A DNA stretch of 32,839 nucleotides from the NCBI GenBank assembly GCA_016789755.1, contig JAEUQG010000043.1, forward strand, positions 1 through 32,839. The letters are read 5' to 3'. Shown piece after piece: positions 16,665 through 23,578 of the stretch; the first letter of the stretch is position 1, and each line of letters begins with the position of its first letter. The notes under the pieces were generated by a model that had not been told where the DNA came from, did not search any database, and saw nothing but the letters and a program-made list of their open reading frames with translations. The translations under genes were made by a program, and so were the position numbers. Source of the DNA: Bryobacterales bacterium. Lineage in GTDB: Bacteria > Acidobacteriota > Terriglobia > Bryobacterales > Bryobacteraceae.

Positions 16665-18171
16665 CGCGCTGTACTCGATCCGGAGCATTCTCAATCGCTT
16701 CTTTGCGCTCCCCAGGGGCGATAAACGCATAGTCCGGTGTCTTCATCCCGGCGATCTTCACTGGTGCCGGTTTCTCCGTCCGCCATGCTCGCAACATGCG
16801 CTTGTACTCCTCCACCCGGTCCCGAACCCTTGCTTCAGCCGCCAGATTGCGCTCCTCCTTCGGGTCGTTCTTCAGGTCGTACAACTCGATCTCCCCAGCC
16901 AGGCTCCGGCTGTTGTCGATCAGCTTCCACCTTCCTGTACGAACCATCGCCGTACGCAGTTGAGAAAAACAACGGTCCTTCCACTGCGGATCGGCGCCGC
17001 GCGCAAGCTTGAGGAAGCTCCGTCCCTGCACCCTATCCGGAACAGGCAGGCCCGCCGCCTCCATAATCGTCGGCAGCAAGTCTGTGTTTTCTACTACCTT
17101 GTCGATCACCCTTCCCTTGTTCTCGGCCGCGCCCTTGGCCCCTCGCCAAATCAGCGGTACGTGTGACGACCCTTCGTACATGATCCCCTTGAAGAAGCGT
17201 CCTCGATCACCCAGCATGTTGCCATGGTCGGCCGTGAATAGAACGATCGTACTGTCCGCCATCCCCAGGCGCTCCAACTCCTCCAGTAACCGTCCGATCT
17301 GCTGATCCAGGTGAGCGATTGCCGCGTAGTAAGCCGCACTCATCACCCGCAGCATCTGCTCGTCGTCGATGTAGGAGCGCTTGCCTCGGCCTTGCTGCTG
17401 CGCTCTGATTTCCTTGATATTCGCCGGCAATTTCGGAATCGGAATCGCCTTCGGATCGTATTTGTGGAACCAACTCTCCGGCTCCACACTGGGCGAATGC
17501 GGTTTCAGATAGCTCGTAAAGAGAAACCAGGGCTGCTGCTTGCCTCTTCTGCTGCGCAGGTACTCGATGGACCGTTCCGTCAGCCACTCAGTTTCAAAAT
17601 CCTCATCCTTGTACTTGAAAATGCCCACATCCTGCCCCAATGGGTCGTCCGGCCACGGGCGTGTGCCTTCCCGCGTGGCCCACTTGTGCGCCCCTTGACC
17701 GTACTTCCGCACCAGATGCGCATTCAGCCCCAACTCCGGCGTCGGCCCTTCCGCCGTGAAACTCCAGAATTGGTCGAATCCATACGAGAACCGGCGTGGC
17801 GTGTAGTGCAGTTTCCCGCTGATCGCCGTGTGATAGCCGTGATGCTGCAATATCGAAGGCAGAAAAACCTCGCCGTCATTTGCTGGGATGCCGTTCGTGG
17901 TTACCCCAATCACATCCGCGTAGCGCCCTGTGAAAGTACACGCGCGCGACGGCGAACACACTGGGGCCACCGTATAGGCCTGCGAAAACCGAACCCCTTG
18001 CTTCGCCAGCCGGTCCAGATTGGGTGTGTCCACCACAGGATGTTTCTCCGATCCCATCGCATCCCATCGCATTTCATCCACCATAATGAAAAGGATGTTA
18101 GGCGGGCTATTCTTCTGCGCGGCAGCACTGGCGGCCGCTGTTGTACTCAGAAACTCGCGCCGGGAGAGCAT
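16645..18171 (-). CDS. Sulfatase (Cys-type arylsulfatase family), Tat-type signal
   Basis: The 508-residue protein starts at ATG 18171 with a twin-arginine signal (MLSRREFLSTTAAASAAA). The alkaline phosphatase/sulfatase fold follows: metal-binding D32 and nearby residues (NILFIMVDEMRWDAMG), and the signature C72-S-P-S-R76 in APVCSPSRACTFTGRY. There C72 would be converted to formylglycine by a maturase. A later metal-binding DHGNMLGDRG motif completes the active site. Such enzymes remove sulfate esters from glycans or aryl substrates, probably in the periplasm; the substrate cannot be told. A long extra segment (about 190-260) typical of choline-sulfatase-like members is present. No formylglycine-generating enzyme is in the window. 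It is divergent from the TPR gene with 22 bp between starts. Confidence 0.9.
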   Translation of the reverse strand: MLSRREFLSTTAAASAAAQKNSPPNILFIMVDEMRWDAMGSEKHPVVDTPNLDRLAKQGVRFSQAYTVAPVCSPSRACTFTGRYADVIGVTTNGIPANDGEVFLPSILQHHGYHTAISGKLHYTPRRFSYGFDQFWSFTAEGPTPELGLNAHLVRKYGQGAHKWATREGTRPWPDDPLGQDVGIFKYKDEDFETEWLTERSIEYLRSRRGKQQPWFLFTSYLKPHSPSVEPESWFHKYDPKAIPIPKLPANIKEIRAQQQGRGKRSYIDDEQMLRVMSAAYYAAIAHLDQQIGRLLEELERLGMADSTIVLFTADHGNMLGDRGRFFKGIMYEGSSHVPLIWRGAKGAAENKGRVIDKVVENTDLLPTIMEAAGLPVPDRVQGRSFLKLARGADPQWKDRCFSQLRTAMVRTGRWKLIDNSRSLAGEIELYDLKNDPKEERNLAAEARVRDRVEEYKRMLRAWRTEKPAPVKIAGMKTPDYAFIAPGERKEAIENAPDRVQREVRRKR

Positions 18172-18177
18172 ATCGCT

Positions 18178-18184
18178 GAGGAGG
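18178..18184 (+). promoter_or_regulatory. Shine-Dalgarno of the TPR gene
   Basis: GAGGAGG lies 9 nt before TTG 18194. It supports that TTG over the upstream ATG codons, which overlap the divergent sulfatase gene. Confidence 0.55.
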
Positions 18185-18193
18185 TTATCACAG

Positions 18194-19306
18194 TTGTTCG
18201 CTGTGACGGCGATGGCTCTGTCGGCATTCCCCCAGCAACCCGAACCCGCCATCGAGTCTATTGCCGCCGATGCCCGCCGCCAAATGGCCAAAGGCGAGTT
18301 CGATGCCGCCAGACAATCGATGGAGCAGGCCTGGAAACTTGCCGGCGCGCTCCCGCGCGAAGACGTGCGCCGCTACAACACCCTGAAACATTTCGTTGCC
18401 GTTCTCACCGGCCTCGCCGAATATGAAGAGGCCGAGACCTATCTCAACCTGGCGATCCACTGGCGCGAGACCGTCAAAGGCCCGGCCGACGAGAAAATCC
18501 CCGACGAACTCATGCAAATGGCCCATTTGCACAGGCTCCGGGGAGACTTCCAGGGAGCCATGGAGATCCTCCAGCGCGTCTTGCTCATGCGCACTAGAAC
18601 GAAGGGGTTTGAAAGCATCGAGGTCGCCGACTTGCTCAGCCTCCAAGCATTGGTTTGCATCGAACAGCAGGAGAACATTCAGGCCGTCGCCTTCCTTCGC
18701 CAATCGCTGCTGCTGCGTGGGAAACTGCTCGGAGAAGATCACCCAACTCTCGTCCCCGACCTTGACCGCATGGGAGCCATGCAGGCAACAATGCGTAACT
18801 ATGCCGAGTCGGAAACCGCCTTCCGCCGCGTGCTGCTGATTCGCGAAGCCATGCTCGGCAAAGACGACCCGGACCTTCTCGCCACCCTCGACGGCTTGGC
18901 CTATGCCCTGTTCGGCCAAAAGAAACATCCCGAGGCCGAAGCCGTTTATCTGCGGCTGCTCGACCTGTGGGTGAAAACCTCCGGGCCGGAGCACCCCATG
19001 GTGGCCTGGGCCTATGACAAGCTCGCAATCCTCTATCAGGACCAAAAAGACGAGTCCAAACGTAAGCCAGCCGCCGACAACGCGAACGCCGTCCGCGCCA
19101 TCGTTCTTGGCAAAGGGCTACTGGCCGAAGCGACTACTCAGGCTGCTTCCGGCGATCGTGTCGCGGCGTTGGAGCTGCTCAAACAGGCCCAGCAGGCTCT
19201 GCTCATGAAACACCAGCGCCTGGAACCGCTGCGCAAACAAATCGACGATCTCCTCAAGCAGTTGGCCGCGCCCCCAAAAACGAAAAAATCTGCCGGGAAC
19301 ATTTGA
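18194..19306 (+). CDS. Exported tetratricopeptide-repeat protein
   Basis: I start at TTG 18194 (370 residues), 9 nt after GAGGAGG; the in-frame ATG at 18212 is the alternative. The short hydrophobic N-terminus (MFAVTAMALSAFPQ) suggests export, though it lacks a clear positive N-region. From about residue 25 to 320 the protein is built from repeated helical pairs of the kinesin-light-chain TPR type, with repeats of about 42 residues (for example YAESETAFRRVLLIREAMLG and HPEAEAVYLRLLDLWVKTSG). The last 60 residues are coiled and lysine-rich. TPR arrays bind partner proteins; no catalytic domain is present. The next gene is a serine hydrolase 36 bp downstream, so the two may be co-transcribed. 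A specific role cannot be given. Confidence 0.75.
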   Translation: MFAVTAMALSAFPQQPEPAIESIAADARRQMAKGEFDAARQSMEQAWKLAGALPREDVRRYNTLKHFVAVLTGLAEYEEAETYLNLAIHWRETVKGPADEKIPDELMQMAHLHRLRGDFQGAMEILQRVLLMRTRTKGFESIEVADLLSLQALVCIEQQENIQAVAFLRQSLLLRGKLLGEDHPTLVPDLDRMGAMQATMRNYAESETAFRRVLLIREAMLGKDDPDLLATLDGLAYALFGQKKHPEAEAVYLRLLDLWVKTSGPEHPMVAWAYDKLAILYQDQKDESKRKPAADNANAVRAIVLGKGLLAEATTQAASGDRVAALELLKQAQQALLMKHQRLEPLRKQIDDLLKQLAAPPKTKKSAGNI

Positions 19307-19342
19307 CCCCGCCAAATCGTATTCCATCGAGGCACTCCAAGC

Positions 19343-20674
19343 ATGATTCTACGATCCACCATTGTCGCTCTCTGTACCGCCGCCGCCTTGCTCGCCCAGG
19401 ACTATTCGGCCAAGGCCCAGGCTTACGTCGAATCCTGGGTGCGCGATGGGCAGTTCTCCGGCGCCGTCCTAGTCATGAAGGACGGGCAGCCCCTTGTCCG
19501 CAAGGGCTACGGCTTGGCCAATCGCGAATGGAATATTCCCAACGCCCCGGATACGAAGTTCCGCCTTGGCTCCATCACCAAGCAATTCACTGCCGCTGCC
19601 ATCCTCCAACTCGCCGAGCAAGGAAAGCTGTCCATTGACGACCCCGTGTCGAAGCACTACCCCGAATCGCCCGCTGCCTGGGAAAAAATCACCATCCATC
19701 ACCTGCTCAACCACACTTCCGGAATTCCCAGCTACACTGCCATTCCCGATTTCTTCCAAAAGCAATCCATGATTAGACGCTCTCCGGCCGAGATCGTGAA
19801 ACTCACCCAGGATAAGCCGCTCGAGTTCGACCCCGGCGCCAAATACGCCTACAACAACACGGGCTACGTCCTGCTCGGACACATCATTGAACGGCTCAGC
19901 GGGCAATCCTATGACGCCTACTTGCGCAAGCACGTGCTCGATCCTCTCGGTCTGAAGGATTCCGGCTACGACTGGAACACCACCGTAATTCCCCGCCGCG
20001 CGAGCGGCTATAACCCCGATGGCGCCATCGCTCCCTATCTGGACATGAGCCTCCCGCATGCCGCTGGCTCCTTGTACGCAACCATCGACGATCTCGCCAA
20101 GTGGATGCACGCCCTCGAATCGGGCAAGGTCGTCAGTAAAGATCACTACGCCAAAATGACCACCGCCTACCGGAACAACTACGGCTACGGACTGATGATG
20201 ACGAAAATCGAGAACCATGACGTCATCGGCCACGGCGGCGGTATCAACGGATTCAACACCAGCCTTCTGCGCGCCCCAGCCGACAACCTGACCGTGGCCG
20301 TGTTAGCCAATCAGGCTGGGCCCGCCGCCGATACCATCGCAAGGGAACTGGCAGCGATGTATTTCGGAAAAGACGTCAAGCCCAGAGCCTTGATGACCGA
20401 AATCAAGCTTCCCGCAGAAAAACTGGACTCCGTGGCCGGCCAGTACGAATTGCGTCCCGGCTTTGTCCTCAAGGTCTGGCGTGAGGGAGACCAACTCATG
20501 ACGCAGGCCACGGGGCAGGGAAAACTGCCGCTGCAGGCTTCCGCCGAAGACCGCTTCTTCTCCCGCATGGTCGGCGCCGAGATCGTGTTCCAACGCGACG
20601 CCGCCGGAAATGTCACTTCTCTTGTCCTGCATCAGGGCGGACGCCAGATCCCGGGAAAGCGCATCGGGGACTGA
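19343..20674 (+). CDS. Serine hydrolase, class C beta-lactamase/penicillin-binding protein-like
   Basis: The 443-residue protein starts at ATG 19343 with a GAGG Shine-Dalgarno 10 nt upstream and a signal peptide (MILRSTIVALCTAAALLA). Catalytic motifs are S77-x2-K80 (GSITK), Y170-x-N172 (YAYNNTGY) and an HGG-type third motif (VIGHGGGINGF, around residue 296). This makes it a beta-lactamase/DD-peptidase-like periplasmic enzyme. The C-terminal 100 residues after about 350 form a small beta-domain like DUF3471, which is common in the EstB/ClbP-like group. Members include esterases, D-amino-acid peptidases and prodrug peptidases, and true cephalosporinases are a minority. No ampR-like regulator is adjacent, so antibiotic resistance is not implied. 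Confidence 0.88.
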   Translation: MILRSTIVALCTAAALLAQDYSAKAQAYVESWVRDGQFSGAVLVMKDGQPLVRKGYGLANREWNIPNAPDTKFRLGSITKQFTAAAILQLAEQGKLSIDDPVSKHYPESPAAWEKITIHHLLNHTSGIPSYTAIPDFFQKQSMIRRSPAEIVKLTQDKPLEFDPGAKYAYNNTGYVLLGHIIERLSGQSYDAYLRKHVLDPLGLKDSGYDWNTTVIPRRASGYNPDGAIAPYLDMSLPHAAGSLYATIDDLAKWMHALESGKVVSKDHYAKMTTAYRNNYGYGLMMTKIENHDVIGHGGGINGFNTSLLRAPADNLTVAVLANQAGPAADTIARELAAMYFGKDVKPRALMTEIKLPAEKLDSVAGQYELRPGFVLKVWREGDQLMTQATGQGKLPLQASAEDRFFSRMVGAEIVFQRDAAGNVTSLVLHQGGRQIPGKRIGD

Positions 20675-20725
20675 CCCAGCCGTCATCCCAACGCGCAACG
20701 CCAACTCCTAGGCCAGGCTTCCAGT

Positions 20726-20751
20726 TATAATCAGGAAGATTCGCAAAGGAG
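20726..20751 (+). promoter_or_regulatory. -10 box and Shine-Dalgarno of the Gfo/Idh gene
   Basis: TATAAT is at 20726-20731 and AAAGGAG at 20745-20751, 9 nt before ATG 20761. No good -35 stands out at the usual distance. This supports a promoter in the 86-bp gap after the serine hydrolase. Confidence 0.5.
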
Positions 20752-20760
20752 TGTACTGCC

Positions 20761-22065
20761 ATGAGCAGCATGATTTCCCGCAGAGATGTTCTGCACGTTG
20801 CCGGCGCGGCCGCCATCGCCACGCAAGCCAGACCCATCCTCGGCGCGAATGATCGCGTCAACGTGGCCGTTGTCGGCATCGGCGGGCGGGGCACTGGTCA
20901 CGTCAACGAACTCCTCAAGCTCGATTGCCACATGGCCGCCCTTTGCGATGTCAACCAGGCCGCGCAGGAACGCGCCGTGGCCATCGTCCAGAAGGCTAAA
21001 GGCCACCAGCCCAAAGTCTACTCCGACATGCGAAGACTCTTCGAAGACAAGAGCGTCGACGCCGTCAGTATCGCCACTCCCAATCACTGGCATTCCCTCG
21101 CAACCATTTGGGCCTGCCAGGCCGGCAAAGATGTCTACGTTGAAAAACCCGTCTCGCACAACATCTTCGAAAGCAGGCAGATGACCGCCGCCGCCCGCAA
21201 GTACAACCGCATTGTGCAGGCCGGAACCCAGAGTCGCAGCACCGCGCACAAGATTGCCGCCATGAAGTTGCTCCACGACGGAGCCATCGGAAAAATCTAC
21301 ATGGCCAAGGGCCTTTGCTATAAACGCCGCCCAACCATCGGACGCAAACCCGATACCGCCACCCCGCCCGGCGTTGACTGGAACTTCTTCTTAGGTCCCG
21401 CGCCGATGCGCGCCTTCAACGAAAATCGCTTCAAGTACAACTGGCATTGGTTTTGGGACACCGGCAACGGCGACATCGGCAACCAGGGCGTTCACGAAAT
21501 GGACATCGCCCTCTGGGGCCTGAACCGTTCCACCATGCCCAAAAACGTCGTTTCCACTGGCGGAAAAATGGTCTATGACGACGATCAGGAAACCCCCAAC
21601 ACCCAGATCGCCACCTTCGATTGCGACGGCGTCGAACTCGTCTTCGAAGTGCGCGGTTTGATTAGTCCCGAAGAAGGACCGCTGAAAGCCCGTGGCGCCA
21701 ACATCGTCGGCAATATCTTCTACGGTAGCGACGGCTACCTGGCCGTTGACGGTGCCGGTTTTTGGGCTTACAAAGGGGAAAAACGCGAGTTGCTCGCCGA
21801 AGGAAAGCCCGAGCGTGGCGACACCGCTCCGCACATGGATAACTTCCTCAAAGCGGTACGGAGCCGCAAACGCGAAGATCTGAATGCGGAAGTCGCTGTG
21901 AACGCCCTGGCCTCCAATTACGTCCACTTGGCGAACATCAGCTACCGTTTGGGCCGGAAACTCAATTGGGATGCGCAGAAACAGCGGTTCGCCGGCGATT
22001 CTCAGGCTGATGCCATGATGACTCGCAATTACCGCGCCCCCTACATTGTTCCGGAGAAAGTATAA
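20761..22065 (+). CDS. Gfo/Idh/MocA family oxidoreductase, Tat-exported
   Basis: The 434-residue NAD(P)-dependent sugar oxidoreductase-like protein has a twin-arginine leader (SRRDVLHVAGAAA) and then a Rossmann fold with VNVAVVGIGGRGTGHVN (about 35-50). The EKPVSHN motif, around residue 125, is the family's nicotinamide-side lysine signature. The C-terminal alpha/beta domain includes NWHWFWDTGNGDIGNQGVHE-like residues lining the substrate site. Exported members with a Tat leader are common in Acidobacteriota and Planctomycetes, keep the cofactor bound, and act on sugars or glycosides in the periplasm. The substrate is unknown. It is preceded by TATAAT and AAAGGAG, and an unusual thioredoxin-fold gene follows 11 bp downstream, so the pair is probably one transcript. 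Confidence 0.9.
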   Translation: MSSMISRRDVLHVAGAAAIATQARPILGANDRVNVAVVGIGGRGTGHVNELLKLDCHMAALCDVNQAAQERAVAIVQKAKGHQPKVYSDMRRLFEDKSVDAVSIATPNHWHSLATIWACQAGKDVYVEKPVSHNIFESRQMTAAARKYNRIVQAGTQSRSTAHKIAAMKLLHDGAIGKIYMAKGLCYKRRPTIGRKPDTATPPGVDWNFFLGPAPMRAFNENRFKYNWHWFWDTGNGDIGNQGVHEMDIALWGLNRSTMPKNVVSTGGKMVYDDDQETPNTQIATFDCDGVELVFEVRGLISPEEGPLKARGANIVGNIFYGSDGYLAVDGAGFWAYKGEKRELLAEGKPERGDTAPHMDNFLKAVRSRKREDLNAEVAVNALASNYVHLANISYRLGRKLNWDAQKQRFAGDSQADAMMTRNYRAPYIVPEKV

Positions 22066-22076
22066 GGTAACGCTTC

Positions 22077-22541
22077 ATGGGGAGATGGGAGAAGCCAGAC
22101 AAGGAGATGCCGCCGTTCCGGCTCTCGGATATTGATGGCAACGTCTGGAATTTGAAACGCATGCAGGGCAAGACTCTGCTCGTCGCTGTGTGGGCCGGAT
22201 GGAGCGCGCCATGCCAGATCCTGATGCCCAAGTTCCAGCACCTCTTCGACCAACTGAAATCACGGCCCGAAATGGTCGTCGCCTCATTCAACGTCGACGA
22301 GGAAACCAGCGCCATCAAGCCCTATTTGGAAAAGCACAACTTCACCTTTCCTGTCGTTCCGTCCCGCGTCTTCGTAGGCCAGTTAGTCGGCTTCCTCAGT
22401 GTCCCGCGCATCTGGATCATCGATGCCAACGGCAAATGGCAGTGGGAACAGGTCGGCTTCGACATGAACGACAAGGATTGGGAAACCGAACTGTTGAAGC
22501 GGTTGGAGACCGTTGCCGCCGCATCGGCCTCCTCCGCCTAG
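22077..22541 (+). CDS. TlpA/redoxin-like thioredoxin-fold protein lacking the first active-site cysteine
   Basis: The 154-residue protein starts at ATG 22077; an in-frame TAA at 22068-22070 and AAGG 9 nt upstream fix this. It has the redoxin layout: an early MPPFRLSDIDGNVWNL segment, the strand LLVAVWAGW, and the active-site position S43-A44-P45-C46, where thioredoxins have CxPC. The cis-proline strand follows (SVPRIWIIDANG). C46 is the only cysteine in the protein, so the usual dithiol chemistry is not possible. There is no signal peptide, although most TlpA-like proteins are periplasmic. It follows the Gfo/Idh gene by 11 bp. It may be a redox-inactive binding protein or use C46 alone. An assembly error is unlikely, since the frame is intact. 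Confidence 0.7.
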   Translation: MGRWEKPDKEMPPFRLSDIDGNVWNLKRMQGKTLLVAVWAGWSAPCQILMPKFQHLFDQLKSRPEMVVASFNVDEETSAIKPYLEKHNFTFPVVPSRVFVGQLVGFLSVPRIWIIDANGKWQWEQVGFDMNDKDWETELLKRLETVAAASASSA

Positions 22542-22544
22542 CCC

Positions 22545-23468
22545 CTAACTCAACATCTTTTCCAGGTCGCCGGCCTCGCCGAACTTCCTGCATTCCACCG
22601 CCGGATCGATCTGCCGGACCAGCCCGCTGAGCACCGCGCCCGGGCCTACTTCCACCACCCTGCGCACATCCTCCTGTACAAGGCGCCGGATGGTCTCGAT
22701 CCACCGCACAGGATTCGGCACCTGCTCCACCAATCCTCGCCTCGCTTCATCCCCGCTGCGCACGACTTGTGCTTGCCAGTTATTCACCAGCGGGATCGTC
22801 AATTCAGCGAAGGCCGTCCCCTCAAGATCCTTCGCCAGGGCCTCCTGCGCCGGCTTCATCAGCGCGCAATGAAACGGAGCGCTCACCGGAAGCGGCACTG
22901 CTCGCTTTGCCCCTGCGGCCTTGGCTAACTCCGATGCCCGCGCCACTGCTCCGGCATGGCCGGCGATCACAATCTGATCGGGAGAATTGAGATTCGCCGC
23001 GCTCACTACCTCTCCCTGCGCTGCCTCGGCCAAAATCCCATCCAGCCTTCCCTCCGGTAGTTTCAACAAAGCGGCCATTGCCCCCACGCCTTGTGGGACC
23101 GCCTGCTGCATGTACTGTCCCCGCTTCCGCACCAGCCGCAGCGCATCCGGAAACGCCAGCGCCCCCGCCGCCACCAGTGCGGAATACTCGCCCAGGCTGT
23201 GCCCGGCAACAAAATCCGCCGAAAATCCTCTCTCCCGCAATACTCGGTACGCGGCAATCGAAACTGCCACCAGCGCCGGTTGCGTGTTCTCGGTCTTCTT
23301 CAGTTCATCTTCCGGGCCTTGCCAGCACAGTTCGGAAATCTTGAATCCCAACGCTTCGTCGGCTTCGGCGAATGTGGCGGCCGCCACGGGAGAGGCTTCT
23401 GCCAGCGATTTACCCATGCCGGCGAATTGGGAGCCTTGTCCTGGAAATAGAAAAGCAGTCTTGCTCAT
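22545..23468 (-). CDS. fabD: Malonyl-CoA:ACP transacylase
   Basis: The 307-residue cytoplasmic enzyme moves the malonyl group from CoA to acyl carrier protein for fatty acid synthesis. ATG 23468 gives the standard start (MSKTAFLFPGQGSQ); ATG 23480 would add four residues. The nucleophile is S91 in VAGHSLGEYSAL, the malonate-binding arginine is R116, and the catalytic histidine is H200 in SAPFHCALMKP, at positions almost identical to E. coli FabD. It stands alone rather than in a fabH-fabD-fabG-acpP cluster and is divergent from an RND transporter gene across a 110-bp gap with a small inverted repeat. Its stop lies 3 bp from the convergent thioredoxin-fold gene. Confidence 0.95.
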   Translation of the reverse strand: MSKTAFLFPGQGSQFAGMGKSLAEASPVAAATFAEADEALGFKISELCWQGPEDELKKTENTQPALVAVSIAAYRVLRERGFSADFVAGHSLGEYSALVAAGALAFPDALRLVRKRGQYMQQAVPQGVGAMAALLKLPEGRLDGILAEAAQGEVVSAANLNSPDQIVIAGHAGAVARASELAKAAGAKRAVPLPVSAPFHCALMKPAQEALAKDLEGTAFAELTIPLVNNWQAQVVRSGDEARRGLVEQVPNPVRWIETIRRLVQEDVRRVVEVGPGAVLSGLVRQIDPAVECRKFGEAGDLEKMLS

Positions 23469-23481
23469 AAGCTTGCACATC

Positions 23482-23500
23482 CTGGCGCGGAATCCGCCAG
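23482..23500. promoter_or_regulatory. Inverted repeat in the fabD/RND divergent region, possible operator
   Basis: CTGGCG (23482-23487) and CGCCAG (23495-23500) are perfect arms separated by 7 bp. The site lies between the two start codons, about 14 bp after the fabD start on its upstream side. Its right arm reaches the place where the RND promoter's -35 would be. This is a typical operator arrangement, but 6-bp arms are short enough to arise by chance. Confidence 0.3.
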
Positions 23501-23520
23501 TCCAAACATGTGGGTCAAGA

Positions 23521-23526
23521 TATAAT
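23521..23526 (+). promoter_or_regulatory. -10 box of the RND transporter gene
   Basis: TATAAT is perfect, about 50 bp before the start codon. No good -35 is visible, so it may depend on an activator. It is the only good candidate in the gap. Confidence 0.45.
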
Positions 23527-23566
23527 GGTAACCTTCAGCGAGCCCAAGATCATCTCTACGTTCATC

Positions 23567-23572
23567 GAGGAG
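23567..23572 (+). promoter_or_regulatory. Shine-Dalgarno of the RND gene
   Basis: GAGGAG lies 6 nt before TTG 23579 and decides that start; the protein from TTG begins exactly like other RND pumps (MNLSEICVRRPVFA). Confidence 0.7.
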
Positions 23573-23578
23573 TAGCAC

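Noticed and set aside
19343..20674. Antibiotic-resistance beta-lactamase
   Set aside because: The SxxK and YxN motifs are present, but the C-terminal extra domain and the neighbourhood fit the broad serine hydrolase group. Nothing specific to cephalosporinases was seen.
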